64,000 nucleotides of DNA, taken from contig NZ_BNCD01000013.1 in NCBI RefSeq assembly GCF_014656295.1, positions 1 through 64,000 on the forward strand, read 5' to 3'. Shown piece by piece: positions 44,100-53,214 of the stretch. How positions within the stretch are numbered: position 1 is the stretch's first letter; each line of letters begins with the position of its first letter. The stretch comes from Streptomyces sulfonofaciens. GTDB taxonomy: Bacteria > Actinomycetota > Actinomycetes > Streptomycetales > Streptomycetaceae. The translations under genes were made by a program, and so were the position numbers. Below the pieces are notes generated by a model. That model did no database searches. It saw nothing but the letters and a program-made list of their open reading frames with translations, and was not told where the DNA came from.

Positions 44100-44981
44100 C
44101 TAACCGTGTGCCGCGTCCAGGAAGCTCCTGACCTGCTCGGCTACCGCCTGTGGATGCTGGTGGTGCGGTGCGTGGCCGGCGAGGGGGTAGACGGCCAGCC
44201 GTGCGTCACTGATCTCGCGGTGGAGCAGCCACTGGTTCTTGACCGGGAAGAAAGGGTCGTTGTCGCCGGAGATGATCAGCGTGGGCTGTCGCAGTCGCCC
44301 GAGCAGCTTGTGGTGGCCGCTCTCACCTGACATGAAAGCGAAGATCAGATCCACCATCGCCTGCGTGACGTCGGACTCCGCGCGCACGGCCGGCTCACGG
44401 GAGACGCGGGAAGCAATACGCTCCATGGATTCCCGGGTCTCCACGTCTCGTCCCTCGGAGAAGAACAGGTATCGGGTGTCTTCGAAGTCGTAGACCTGAT
44501 GGGCGGCGATCTCGAAGACGATGTCGGTGTGCGGTTCCGTCTCCGGGTTTCCCCCGGGTCCGGTACCGACAAGAACGACCTTCCGCACCAGGTCGGGCTC
44601 GCGTATCGCGATTGCCTGCGCGACGAACCCGCCCATGGAGAATCCCAGGACATCGGCCCGGGAGAACCCGAGAGCCCGGATAAAGGCCGCCGCGTTGTCC
44701 GACTTCTCGTCCACGGTCCGTGCGGGCCTGCCTCCCGACGACCCGACGGCGGCGTCGCTGAAGAGGACGACGGTCCGCGTCGAGGCCATCGCGTCGACGA
44801 ACGCCGGATCCCAGTCGTCCAGAGTGCCGCGGAACCGCTGGAGGAAAACGAGAGGGGTGGCGTCTTCGGGTGTCGCGGGACCGAGTTTCCGGTAGGCGTA
44901 GCTGATGCCTTCGACCTCCAGGTGCAGTGTGGGTGCCGTCACGGCTGTGTGCTGGCCGTCACCGGTCTCTGTTGAGGGCAT
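44100..44981 (-). CDS. Alpha/beta hydrolase, paralogue of the gene at 41745
   Basis: A 293-residue alpha/beta hydrolase. The nucleophile elbow is VLGFSMGGFVAQAIAIREP, the catalytic acid is in IISGDNDPFFP, and the catalytic His lies in PLAGHAPHHQHP. It shares the unusual LQRFRGTLDDWDPAFVDAMA segment with the hydrolase at 41745, so the two are paralogues. The ATG at 44981 is the first with homology, although its ribosome site is weak. A promoter motif nearly identical to that of the paralogue lies about 185 bases upstream (45148-45174), implying either a long leader or an undetected upstream start. Both are probably controlled by the same repressor, perhaps the TetR encoded at 45760. Confidence 0.88.
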   Translation of the reverse strand: MPSTETGDGQHTAVTAPTLHLEVEGISYAYRKLGPATPEDATPLVFLQRFRGTLDDWDPAFVDAMASTRTVVLFSDAAVGSSGGRPARTVDEKSDNAAAFIRALGFSRADVLGFSMGGFVAQAIAIREPDLVRKVVLVGTGPGGNPETEPHTDIVFEIAAHQVYDFEDTRYLFFSEGRDVETRESMERIASRVSREPAVRAESDVTQAMVDLIFAFMSGESGHHKLLGRLRQPTLIISGDNDPFFPVKNQWLLHREISDARLAVYPLAGHAPHHQHPQAVAEQVRSFLDAAHG

Positions 44982-45147
44982 GGAGAGGATCCGTCCGTTT
45001 CGAGTGCTGGGCGGGTGCGCCGGCACGCGCTGTCCTTGGGGCGGCGGTCGGTGGACGCCGGGTGGGAGTGGCGCGCGGGCGCGCCTTCGCGACCACGGGC
45101 CTGACCCGACGCGGGAGTGCGGTCGGCGGTCCCGATTAGAAGGCAAC

Positions 45148-45174
45148 CATACTCTATATGATACCGATACTCTA
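45148..45174 (-). promoter_or_regulatory. Repeated promoter/operator motif of the second hydrolase
   Basis: On the minus strand TTAGAGTAT (45174-45166) is followed by a second TAGAGTAT ending at 45148, so TAGAGTAT occurs twice at 18-bp spacing in an AT-rich island. The 29-base block from 45174 downward matches the hydrolase promoter at 41691 at 21 positions. Confidence 0.6.
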
Positions 45175-45701
45175 AACGGGTATGGCTGCGAAGCTTCTGC
45201 GGCCCGATGTGCCGACCCGCAACCCGCGCTGACCTCGACCAGCCCAGGGGCGTGGGTGTCGACGGGTGATCGGGAAGAGTGGTGCCCCTGGCTCCTTCCT
45301 CCTGCCTTTCGCCTGTACCGGGGCGGCCGCAGGAGAGCGCGGTGGAAGGGTGGTTGCAGGCGGGCGGGACGGAAGAACGGCCGCGGGTGGATGCGACGGA
45401 GGAACGGAACGACCTGGCGCCACTCGGTGGGCCGGACTCGGGCGGGCCCGGAGCGGATCGCCGTGTGCCCGGCCTGCGGGAACGTCCGTCGGCGGTACGG
45501 CACGGGCCCCGGGGCGCCGCGCGTCAGGCGGGGGCGCATGGTGCGTATGCGCAGGAGGGGCATGTGTCAAGCAGAGGTGGCGGACCCGAGTCGCTGTCGC
45601 GGGTGATCCGACCCACACCCTCGGCGATCACGGTGGCGAGGTGCGGGGTGGGCACCATGGTGCCGGGTCGGCATCCCCGGCGCCGGGGGTCGGCGTCCGC
45701 G
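45175..45701. other. Intergenic stretch without a supported gene
   Basis: The roughly 530 bp between the hydrolase promoter and the TetR promoter contain only GC-driven open frames (Arg/Gly/Pro-rich, no motifs). No hairpin or RNA gene stands out. Confidence 0.4.
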
Positions 45702-45720
45702 TTAGAGTACTAGAATAATC
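45702..45720 (+). promoter_or_regulatory. TetR gene promoter with the shared TTAGAGTA motif
   Basis: TTAGAGTACTAGAATAAT begins at 45702, 58 bases before the TetR start. It contains TAGAAT, a fair -10, and repeats the TTAGAGTAC seen at both hydrolase promoters, which suggests that this TetR controls itself and both hydrolases. Confidence 0.55.
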
Positions 45721-45759
45721 TTTACACTCGTGTCAGTGGAAACGGCAAACGGAGCACCT

Positions 45760-46356
45760 ATGAGCAGAGCGTCACGGGCCGACGCCGCGCGACACCGCGA
45801 GGAAGTGGTGCACGCCACGGCCAGGCTGCTGCGCGAGCGTGGCTCGGGGGCAAGCCTCAGCGACATCATGTCCACCGTCGGACTCACGCCGGGCGGGTTC
45901 TACAAACACTTCGCGTCGAAGGACGAACTACTCGGCATCGCCGCCGGGGTCGCGTTCGGCGAGCTGCTGGAGCGCATGCGCCGACTGGCGGAGGAATTCC
46001 CCGAGGCCGCGCAGGCGCGCGACGCCCTGCTGAGGGAGTACCTGTCGGTGGAGCACCGCGACTCACCGGGCACCGGATGCGCGAACACGGCGCTGGCCAG
46101 TGACGCCGCCCGGGCCGGTGACGCGAGCCCACTGCGCAAGGAGTACGAGAGGGGAGCCGCGGAGACGCTCCGGGCCCTTGCCTCCCTGCGCACCGGTGCC
46201 GCGCAGGGGGAGGGGGAGGAGACGGACGAGGCCCTTCGGGGGGCCATCCTCGATCTGACCGCCATGGTCGGAGCGCTCACCTTGGCGCGGGCGACGGGTG
46301 GCAGCAAGCTGTCGGACATGATTCTCCAGGTCGTCCACGACGACCTGCGCGCATAG
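45760..46356 (+). CDS. TetR/AcrR-family repressor linked to the hydrolase promoters
   Basis: A 198-residue repressor. The N-terminal helix-turn-helix is typical (VVHATARLLRERGSGASLSD, then VGLTPGGFYKHFASKDELLG). The C-terminal ligand domain carries the Cys of GTGCANTALASDAARAG, a segment common in the LmrA/YxaF-like TetR_C group. The ATG at 45760 has GGAG six bases upstream; an in-frame GTG at 45730 is a less likely start. Its promoter shares a motif with two hydrolase promoters (41691 and 45174), so these are its most likely targets. The inducer is unknown, possibly the hydrolases' substrate. Confidence 0.92.
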   Translation: MSRASRADAARHREEVVHATARLLRERGSGASLSDIMSTVGLTPGGFYKHFASKDELLGIAAGVAFGELLERMRRLAEEFPEAAQARDALLREYLSVEHRDSPGTGCANTALASDAARAGDASPLRKEYERGAAETLRALASLRTGAAQGEGEETDEALRGAILDLTAMVGALTLARATGGSKLSDMILQVVHDDLRA

Positions 46357-46491
46357 CGGCGCCGGCGCCTGGGCAGCCGCCCGGGGCGCAGTCCTGCCGG
46401 TGGTCGGAACAGCTCGACCCCACCCGGTCCGCGCGGCCGGCCTCCGTGCGCTGGACCCGGCCGGACCCTCCCCCCGAACCGCCCGCGGACC

Positions 46492-46548
46492 CCGGGGACG
46501 GTGCGGTTCGTGAGCCGGAGACCGGGGACGGCGCGGTTCGTGAGCCGA
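46492..46548. repeat. Two-copy 30-bp direct repeat
   Basis: The block at 46492-46518 recurs at 46522-46548 with one base difference over 27; it includes GCGGTTCGTGAGCCG in both copies. It lies in the 260-bp gap between the TetR gene and the aldo/keto reductase and has no evident function. Confidence 0.7.
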
Positions 46549-46617
46549 CTCGAAACCGGCCGACCGTGCGGGCGCTTCCCGGTGCCCGCGCCCGCCGCGG
46601 TCACGGGCCCCGGTCGG

Positions 46618-47602
46618 TCAGGTCGCCGCGTCCAGTTTCGTCCGCTGCTCGACGGTGAGTTCCAGGTCGACGGCTGCCAGGCTCTCGTTGAGCTGCGCCA
46701 CCGACGAGGCACCGACAAGCGGTATCACCGGTACCTCGGCGCCGATCAGCCACGCGAGCACGACCTGGTTGAGGGTCGCTCCCGTGTCCGCGGCCACCTC
46801 GCGCAGCGCCGCGAGCCTGGCCGGGGTACCGGGGTGGTCGTGCTCGGGGTCGAGCGGCTTGTCGGACCGCACGTAGGCGCCGCCGAGCAGTGGTGAGTAC
46901 GCCACGAGTGCGAGGTCCGGGGTCTCCCGCAGATAGCTGAGGTGATCGCCGGACACGACGCCGAGGTTGCCGTCGACCGAGCGCAGGCTGGGCATGTCGG
47001 TGCGCATCCGCAGGTAACTGTGGTGGTACTGGAGGACCTCGTAGCCGGGGAGCCCGGCCGCCGTGGCCAGCCTCCTGGCCCGTTCGACGCGCCATATCCA
47101 GTGGTTGCTGGCGCCGACGATGCCCACGGTGCCCTCCGCGACCAGTTCGGCGAACGCCTCCACGGTCTCGTACAGGCGTCCTCGGGTCCTCCAGGTGCGC
47201 GTAGTAGAGGTCGATGCTCTCCACGCCGAGTCGTTCTCTGCTCCGCTCCGCCTGCTCCTTGATCACCTCCGCCGACAGGCCCTCCAGGTCGTCGGTGAAC
47301 GTGGTGGCCGGGTGCAGCGGCCTGGCGCCGACCTTGCTGGCGATCACCACCTCCCGGCCGATGCCGCGGCTGCGACGCCACCGTCCGACCAGCGCCTCGC
47401 TCTCACCGCCCTGGGTCCCGTCGACCCAGAACGCGTAGTTGTTCGCGGTGTCGATGAACGTGCCGCCGGCCTCGACGTAACGGTCGAGAATCGCGAACGA
47501 GGTGGCCTCGTCGGTCGCGGTGCCGAAGAGCATGGCCCCCAGACTCAGGACGCTGACATCGCGGCGCGTGTGCGAGCTGGTGCCGATGGTGCGGTATTTC
47601 AT
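46618..47602 (-). pseudogene. Aldo/keto reductase with a single frameshift
   Basis: Two frames together encode a full-length aldo/keto reductase of about 328 residues. The N-terminal part from the ATG at 47602 has GTFIDTANNYAFWVDGTQGG (the catalytic Asp and Tyr region), VIASKVGARP and the segment IDLYYAHLEDPR. Near 47178 the reading frame is lost; dropping one base restores LYETVEAFAELVAEGTVGIV in the frame that continues to the stop at 46618, with LNQVVLAWLIGAEVPVIPLV near the end. The break is a single base in an otherwise well-preserved gene, so it is either a very recent pseudogene or a sequencing error. It is divergent from the ArsR-type regulator at 47759. Confidence 0.8.
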
Positions 47603-47758
47603 GGGAATCCGTTCTGTCTGCCCGGTGCGGGCCCGGACCAGAGCCTGAGTGCTGGATGCGGTCGAGCGCGGAAACGCCGCTCCGGGCCCGGCCGGGTGCC
47701 GACCGTAGGGTCGACGGCCCGCTGTCGGCCAACCATTCGACTGTGCTCGAATACCACC

Positions 47759-48763
47759 GTGCTCCGGATCGCCTTCACCGCGGCCGACCTGACCAGGGTC
47801 AGGCTCGCCCACTCGCCCATGGTCGAGGTGGTGACCAGCAGTTTCGCGCTGAACCAGCCGGACAGGTTCCGGATGTACGGCTCCTGGCGGACCAGGGTGC
47901 GACCGCTGGTGGCCCGGGCCGGCCTGGAGACGATGCTGGCGGTGGTCTGCGGCCCGGCCTGCTACGTGCCGGACTTCCTCACCCCGGTCCCGGCCACCGC
48001 ACGGCCGAGCCTGGAGGAGGAGGTGCGGGTACTGGCCGCCACCCCGCTGGATCAGGTCGCCGCGGAAGTCGCCACCGCGTGGGCCGGCCACCCGGCACCC
48101 CCGCAGATCGCTCGGTTCGCCACCGACCCGGCCGGCGGGCTGGCCGAGCTGATCCAGCAGATCCGCCGGTACTTCCGGCTGGCGATCGCCCCCATCTGGC
48201 CCCGGGTGCGCGCGGTGGCCGAGGCGGAGATCGCACAGCGCGCCCGGACCGCTGCCGAGCTGGGCCCGCGCGCCCTGCTGGAGGACCTGCATCCGCAACT
48301 GGACTGGGACGGTGCGGCGCTGCGGTTGGCGCATGCCAAGAGCCGGGACTGGGAACTGGACGGGCATCCGCTCGCCCTGCTGCCGGCCGGGTTCGCCGGC
48401 CCGCTGGTGCACACCATGACCGAAGCACCGACAGGCCGGGCGCTCTGGTACCCGCCGCGCGGATACGGCCGCCTCTTGGGCCCGGGCAGGCAGGGCGAAC
48501 CCGGGTCCGCCCTGGCCGCCCTGCTCGGCCCCACCCGGGCGGCGGTGCTCACCCTGCTGGCCGCGCCCGGCACCACCGGGGAGGTCGCCGCCGCACTCGA
48601 ACTGGCCCCCGCGACCGCCTCGCACCACCTGACCATCCTGCGCAACGCCGGCCTGGTCGCCGCCGAGCGGATCGGCCGACGGCTGCGCTACCTGCGGACA
48701 CCGCTGGGCGAGCAGCTCACCGCCGGCAGCGAAGCGCCTTCCGCCGGACCACCGGTGTTCTGA
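47759..48763 (+). CDS. ArsR-type winged-helix regulator with a large N-terminal domain
   Basis: A 334-residue regulator. The last 90 residues are an ArsR-like winged helix (LGPTRAAVLTLLAAPGTTGE, then APATASHHLTILRNAGLVAA and GRRLRYLRT). The preceding 240 residues form a helical domain beginning LRIAFTAADLTRVRLAHSP that is common in actinobacterial ArsR-family proteins of unknown ligand (DUF5937-type). No classical metal-binding Cys pair is seen, so it is unlikely to be a metal sensor. The GTG at 47759 is chosen because homology begins there; no ribosome site is evident. It is divergent from the aldo/keto reductase gene, a plausible target. Confidence 0.88.
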   Translation: MLRIAFTAADLTRVRLAHSPMVEVVTSSFALNQPDRFRMYGSWRTRVRPLVARAGLETMLAVVCGPACYVPDFLTPVPATARPSLEEEVRVLAATPLDQVAAEVATAWAGHPAPPQIARFATDPAGGLAELIQQIRRYFRLAIAPIWPRVRAVAEAEIAQRARTAAELGPRALLEDLHPQLDWDGAALRLAHAKSRDWELDGHPLALLPAGFAGPLVHTMTEAPTGRALWYPPRGYGRLLGPGRQGEPGSALAALLGPTRAAVLTLLAAPGTTGEVAAALELAPATASHHLTILRNAGLVAAERIGRRLRYLRTPLGEQLTAGSEAPSAGPPVF

Positions 48764-48821
48764 GGTCGGCCGTGCCTGCCGGCCTGTGCGGTGGGTCGGC
48801 GGTGGCGGGTGCGTGGTGCCG

Positions 48822-49436
48822 TCAGGTTGGTCCCGTCGCCTGGTTGATCAGCGTTCTGGCCAGCTCCCGGGCGTCCCTGAACGGTCGCGCGTCGTTGAGC
48901 GAGGTGGACAGCGCGCGGGCGCCCTCGAAGAGCACGGCGAGCTGCCGCCCGAGGGTTTCGGGCTCGTGCGCGCCCGCCTCGGCGCTGGTGCTGATCAGGC
49001 GCGCGGTGAGCTCCTTCTTGTGACGCTCGACCAGTGCCGCGGCTTCTGGCATCGTCCCGGCCGTTTCGACGGCGGCGTTGTGGAAGGGGCAGCCGCGCAC
49101 GACCTCTGCCCGTGGTGAGCCGGCGGGGTCTTCGGCGAACAGTTCCAGCAGACGCTCGCGTGCGCTCAGGTCGCCGCGCTCCAGGGCGGTCTCGACGGCC
49201 ACGGGCCCTTGCAGGTCCGACTCGACCTGTTGCAGATAGGCGCTGACCAGTGCCTCCTTGCTCGGGAAGTGCTGGTAGAGCGTGCGAGTCGACACGTGCG
49301 CCACTTCCGTCAGCTTTGCGATACCGGTGGCGTGTATGCCGTCGCGCGCGAACAACTCGACAGCGGCGCGCAGGATCCGCTCCCGCGCCCCGCGCCCGCC
49401 TCTGCGTGCACCGGCCGTCGTCTCGCTCGTCTCCAT
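48822..49436 (-). CDS. TetR/AcrR-family regulator
   Basis: A 204-residue repressor. The DNA-binding domain is clear (RERILRAAVELFARDGIHAT, then TEVAHVSTRTLYQHFPSKEA). The C-terminal domain includes VVRGCPFHNAAVETAGTMPE, a segment of the TetR subgroup near AcrR/YcdC-like proteins. The start at 49436 is directly next to a pair of near-identical 22-bp palindromes (49442-49463 and 49488-49509), a textbook arrangement for autorepression together with control of the divergent strand. The nearest divergent gene is the DUF302 protein at 49794, followed by an amidase. Confidence 0.92.
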   Translation of the reverse strand: METSETTAGARRGGRGARERILRAAVELFARDGIHATGIAKLTEVAHVSTRTLYQHFPSKEALVSAYLQQVESDLQGPVAVETALERGDLSARERLLELFAEDPAGSPRAEVVRGCPFHNAAVETAGTMPEAAALVERHKKELTARLISTSAEAGAHEPETLGRQLAVLFEGARALSTSLNDARPFRDARELARTLINQATGPT

Positions 49437-49441
49437 ACCGG

Positions 49442-49509
49442 AAGTATAGCGATCGGTTTACTTTCCCGGGAGGCGTCCGCTACGTTCAAGTACAACGATC
49501 GCTTTACTT
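49442..49509. promoter_or_regulatory. Twin TetR operators
   Basis: Two 22-bp sites, 49442-49463 and 49488-49509, follow the pattern AAGTA-y-A-r-CGATCG-s-TTTACTT and differ at only three positions. Each is a near-perfect palindrome centred on CGATCG, and their centres are 46 bp apart. They begin 6 bases upstream of the minus-strand TetR start. The stretch from 49510 to 49793 holds no supported gene. Confidence 0.8.
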
Positions 49510-49793
49510 CGTGGGGGCTCCATGCCCTACCCGCACGTCGTCGGCCCGCCCGGCGCATCGCATGGCGGCACAGCATCCGCGTCGCGGTGGGGCCCCCTGC
49601 CGGCGGGTGGAACAAGGCCGGTGGCGGGTGGTGCGGGGCCGGCCGGGTTCCGTCGGCCGCCTCCCCGATGCCGTGGCCACGGGGCAGGCCCTGTCCGGTG
49701 GCCCTGGCATCGCTTTCCGCCTGATCGTCGCCGGCCTGTGGCCGGGGAGTAAGCGCCTGTGCACATATGCGAACAAGAAAGGAACGGCAGGAG

Positions 49794-50339
49794 ATGTCCA
49801 CTCAGAAATACGTCGCGGTTCCCCATGAGGTGGTCCGGTGGTCGATCGACACCAGGACGTCCTTTGACGATTTCCGGGCTCGTTACGAGGCGGCTGTCCC
49901 GGTACTGGACACTGACCGAATGGCGCGGCTCCGCGCCGAGCGGGCGAGCTGGGACACCGTGCTCGCCGTTGCGGCGGAGAACGCACCGCACGGGTTCATG
50001 CGGTTCTGGGGCACGGACGTCGGGGCTCTCATGCAGCTCGCCGGTGGCGCGGGATCCTGTGTTGCCTACCTGATGGGAAATCACACGATCGCCGAACGCA
50101 TGTACCGGCACGACCCGGCCGTGATGCTCTACGCCCCGCTGCGCACGACGATCCACCAGGACCGGCAGGGCGTCACACGGTTCTCCATCGACCAGCCCAG
50201 CACCCGGTTCGCCAGCTTCGACATCCCGGACATCGCCTCCGTCGGGCTGGAACTGGACCGCAAGGTCGCCGACCTCCTGAGGGTTCTGGACGTTCCCGTG
50301 CCGTCCGCGTTCTCCGCAGGCGCGGCGGACGGCCGGTAA
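49794..50339 (+). CDS. DUF302-like domain protein
   Basis: A 181-residue protein of the DUF302-like type. The first half is helical (TSFDDFRARYEAAVPVLDTD). The core contains NAPHGFMRFWGTDVGALMQL, then CVAYLMGNHTIAERMYRHDP and VMLYAPLRTTIHQDRQG, the arrangement seen in DUF302 proteins that contain a beta-alpha-beta fold. The biochemical function is unknown. The ATG at 49794 is chosen over 49767 because GGCAGGAG lies just upstream. It is the first gene rightward of the twin TetR operators and is therefore likely repressed by that TetR; the amidase follows after 233 bp. Confidence 0.8.
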   Translation: MSTQKYVAVPHEVVRWSIDTRTSFDDFRARYEAAVPVLDTDRMARLRAERASWDTVLAVAAENAPHGFMRFWGTDVGALMQLAGGAGSCVAYLMGNHTIAERMYRHDPAVMLYAPLRTTIHQDRQGVTRFSIDQPSTRFASFDIPDIASVGLELDRKVADLLRVLDVPVPSAFSAGAADGR

Positions 50340-50572
50340 GGGCGGGCGAGGGCTGATCGGGGCCCGGTGGAGGTCGGCGTACATCGGCCCGGAGGCACTG
50401 TTCCGACCGTCTGGGGACGGACGGCGGATCGCGAGGGCCACGGTGTTGCGCAGCGGGTGCCGGGTCAGGCAATTCCATACCGTGATCGTCATGTGAAGCG
50501 GATTTCAGTCGGCTCCCGGAACGGCCTGCCGGTCACTTGCCGACCGCCGCTTCCTATTCAGGAGAGGTATTC

Positions 50573-52036
50573 ATGATGGACAGGAAAATCCCCGTCGATG
50601 CGGTGCCGGTGTCGGGGGACGGTGAGCTGGCCGAACTCGGTGTGGCGGCCGCCGCCGCCGCGATCCGCAACGGCGACATCACGTCCGAGTCGTACTCTGC
50701 CGCACTTCTGCGGCGCGCGCGTACGTATTCCGATCTGCATTCCTTCATCACGGTGGACGAATCAGCCGTGCTGGCCGCGGCCGGGGATGCGGACAAGGCG
50801 CGCGCTGCCGGTTCCGGCGCTCCTTTCCTCGGCGTCCCGATCGGGGTGAAGGACAGCTATGCAACGCGTGGTCTTCGTACGACCCTCGGCGTGGAAGTCC
50901 TGGGGAGTTTCGTGCCGGCAGAAGACTCCGATGTCGTCGGCGCGATCAAGGATGCCGGTGGCATCGTCTTCGGCAAGACCAATCTCGTTGAGATGTCCTT
51001 CGGGCTGACCGGGAACAACAGCCGCTATGGACAGGTGAAGAACCCCTATGGCCACGACCACGTGACGGGCGGATCCTCGAGTGGCTCCGCGGCAGCCGTG
51101 GCGGCTCGGCTCGTTCCCGCGGCATTGGGCGGCGACTCGGTCGGATCGATCAGGGTGCCCGCGTCGCTGTGCGGAGTGGTGGGCTTCAAGCCGACCACGG
51201 GGCGGTGGCCGAAGGGCGGCGTCGCCCCGGTCTCCCACACGCTCGACACGACAGGCGTCCTGGCGCGCAGCGTCGAGGACTGCGCGCTGATCGACCGTAT
51301 CGTCACGAAGGACGCAGCCGCTCCCCCTTCCGATCGCACCGATCTGCACGGGACGAAGTTCGCCCATGCCCCCAGGCAGTACATGGAGCTGATCGATCCC
51401 GAGACCGAAGCGCATTTCAGGAACGCGCTGCGTCGCCTACGGGACGCCGGCGCCGAAGTCGTTGAAATCGACCTCGGTGACGACTTTTCCCGGCTGGCGG
51501 ATCGGTTGACGTGGAACCTCTTCTTCCGCGAGACGATGGAAGGGGTCTCTGAATTCCTGCGCCGGAACAACTTCCCGGTCTCATTCCACGACATCTACAA
51601 CGAGCTGAAGCCCGAGCTCAGGGAAACCTGGGGCAAGGTCGTCCTGCCGGGCGGGCAGGGCTATGTCTCCCAGGAGGCCTACGAGGCGACACTGTCCGTC
51701 GACCGCCCTGAACTCCAGCGCCGGCTGGCAGAGGTTTTCACGCACAGCGGGTTCGATGCGCTGGTCTTTCCGACGACGCCCCGCGCCGCACCGTTGATCG
51801 AACACCAGTCGAGGTTCACGATCGCGGGCGAAGAGGTCGGTGAACGGTCTCTCGCGAAGAACACCGTTCCCACCAGCGGAGCAGGAATTCCGGGCATCAG
51901 CATCCCCATCGGCCTGACCGGACACGGCCTGCCCATCGGACTGGAGATCGACGCCGCGCACGGTCAGGACAGGAAGCTGCTCGACCTGGCCCGCCGGGTG
52001 GAGTCCGTCTTCGGCACGCTGCCCGCGCCCGCGTAG
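50573..52036 (+). CDS. Amidase-signature enzyme
   Basis: A 487-residue amidase of the Ser-cisSer-Lys family. The catalytic Lys93 is in GVPIGVKDSYATRG. The Ser-rich loop GGSSSGSAAAVAARL holds the cis-Ser (about 169), and the nucleophile Ser192 is in GGDSVGSIRVPASLCGVVGF. The length is normal. It hydrolyses C-N amide bonds (indoleacetamide, amino-acid amides or similar; GatA is an unlikely identity because no gatBC is nearby). GGAGAGG precedes the ATG by five bases. Codon use is slightly less GC-biased than in neighbours (tat, gaa, gat codons are frequent), a weak hint of recent acquisition. It may share control with the upstream DUF302 gene. Confidence 0.92.
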   Translation: MMDRKIPVDAVPVSGDGELAELGVAAAAAAIRNGDITSESYSAALLRRARTYSDLHSFITVDESAVLAAAGDADKARAAGSGAPFLGVPIGVKDSYATRGLRTTLGVEVLGSFVPAEDSDVVGAIKDAGGIVFGKTNLVEMSFGLTGNNSRYGQVKNPYGHDHVTGGSSSGSAAAVAARLVPAALGGDSVGSIRVPASLCGVVGFKPTTGRWPKGGVAPVSHTLDTTGVLARSVEDCALIDRIVTKDAAAPPSDRTDLHGTKFAHAPRQYMELIDPETEAHFRNALRRLRDAGAEVVEIDLGDDFSRLADRLTWNLFFRETMEGVSEFLRRNNFPVSFHDIYNELKPELRETWGKVVLPGGQGYVSQEAYEATLSVDRPELQRRLAEVFTHSGFDALVFPTTPRAAPLIEHQSRFTIAGEEVGERSLAKNTVPTSGAGIPGISIPIGLTGHGLPIGLEIDAAHGQDRKLLDLARRVESVFGTLPAPA

Positions 52037-53214
52037 AGGGTGTCCTGTGCGGTGGGGCGGACGGGGCGCCGGCGGCGCACACGGCCGCTGCGAGGCCGCC
52101 GGGAAGGGCGCGGGCGGCCATGGCCCCGGCGTGCCCGCACCCCGCGTCCGGGCACCGTGCTCGTCGGCCCTGCACGGGGCGCGGCGCCACCGGCGGTGCG
52201 GCCCGGCGGGAGCCCGACGCCGACCACGGAGGTGGGGCGGGGCGCCGCAGCGGGGCAGTACACCACCGGCGTTCCGCGCTGCCCCGAGCGGATCTCGCAG
52301 CCGCACTTCGCTCTTCCCGCCGTGCTCGCCGCCGCCGAGCCCGACCCGCTGAAGGCGGCGCTGGACGCGGTGTGGGCAGCGGTGTGCACGTACGGCGAGC
52401 ACTACCCGGAGCTGCTGAAGGAGATCCGGGCGGTGTGCGCCGGGCAGGCGGGGAGCAGGCGGACCATCCGGCCTGCCGTCGGTGGCCTCCGGGACCTCCG
52501 GCGGCGAGCACCCCGGCCGTGGCCTCGGGCGTGTCCCGGCGGACCCGCACCGCGCCGGTGACGGCTCGGCACAGCAGGGGGGCCGCCGGTCGCTCGTCGG
52601 CCGGCCCGCAAGAGGGGTGGTGCGGGCCACCGGCACCGCGGCAGCCGGGGGAGGGGCGAGCGGCGACGCGGATCCCCGGCGCACTCCTCAGCCGCCCAAG
52701 CGGTAAGGCGTCCTGGCTGATCGCTTCCATGGAAACGCATCGGTCAGCGCCCTGCCACGCCCTGAGGTGACGCCGATGCGACCGGGGAGCCGGTCGGGCT
52801 CGCCGGGCGTCTGCGCTGCGCTTCCCGCCCGCGTGGAACTGGTGCACCGCACGGAAGCAGGCGCTTCGACGGTGGACGTCGCAACAATCGACCTCGGCGA
52901 CGTCAGGGTGGAGGTCGAGAAGCGCTCGGCGGCAGCGGCCGCACGGCGCGACGAGACCGCGATCCCGATCGCCCAGATGCCCGACCCGGCAGGCGTACGG
53001 CCAGGTGTCTGGGCCGCTTGGCCCTGACGGCCCCGCCCCCCGTCACGGACACTGCACATGGAGACGTGCGGCTCGCCGGGTCGCGGGCGCGTGGTGGCGC
53101 GCCTGTGGCACAGAAGTCGGTGCGGGCCGCGCGCAGGCCGTTCGCAACCGGCGGTGAGGGCGGTCCCGGGCCTGGCCGGGCGCGGCGACGAGCCCCGAGC
53201 GGAAGGAGGCCGTC
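52037..53214. other. 1.2-kb stretch without a confident gene
   Basis: Most open frames here are Arg/Pro-rich by-products of GC content. Two short plus-strand stretches look more protein-like: ALPAVLAAAEPDPLKAALDA near 52310-52440 (possibly a fragment of a lost gene), and VATIDLGDVRVEVEKRSAAA near 52875-52950, inside an 86-codon frame (52767-53027) that could be a small hypothetical protein. Neither has a convincing start or a recognisable family. A good AAGGAGG at about 53202 belongs to the next gene. Confidence 0.35.
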
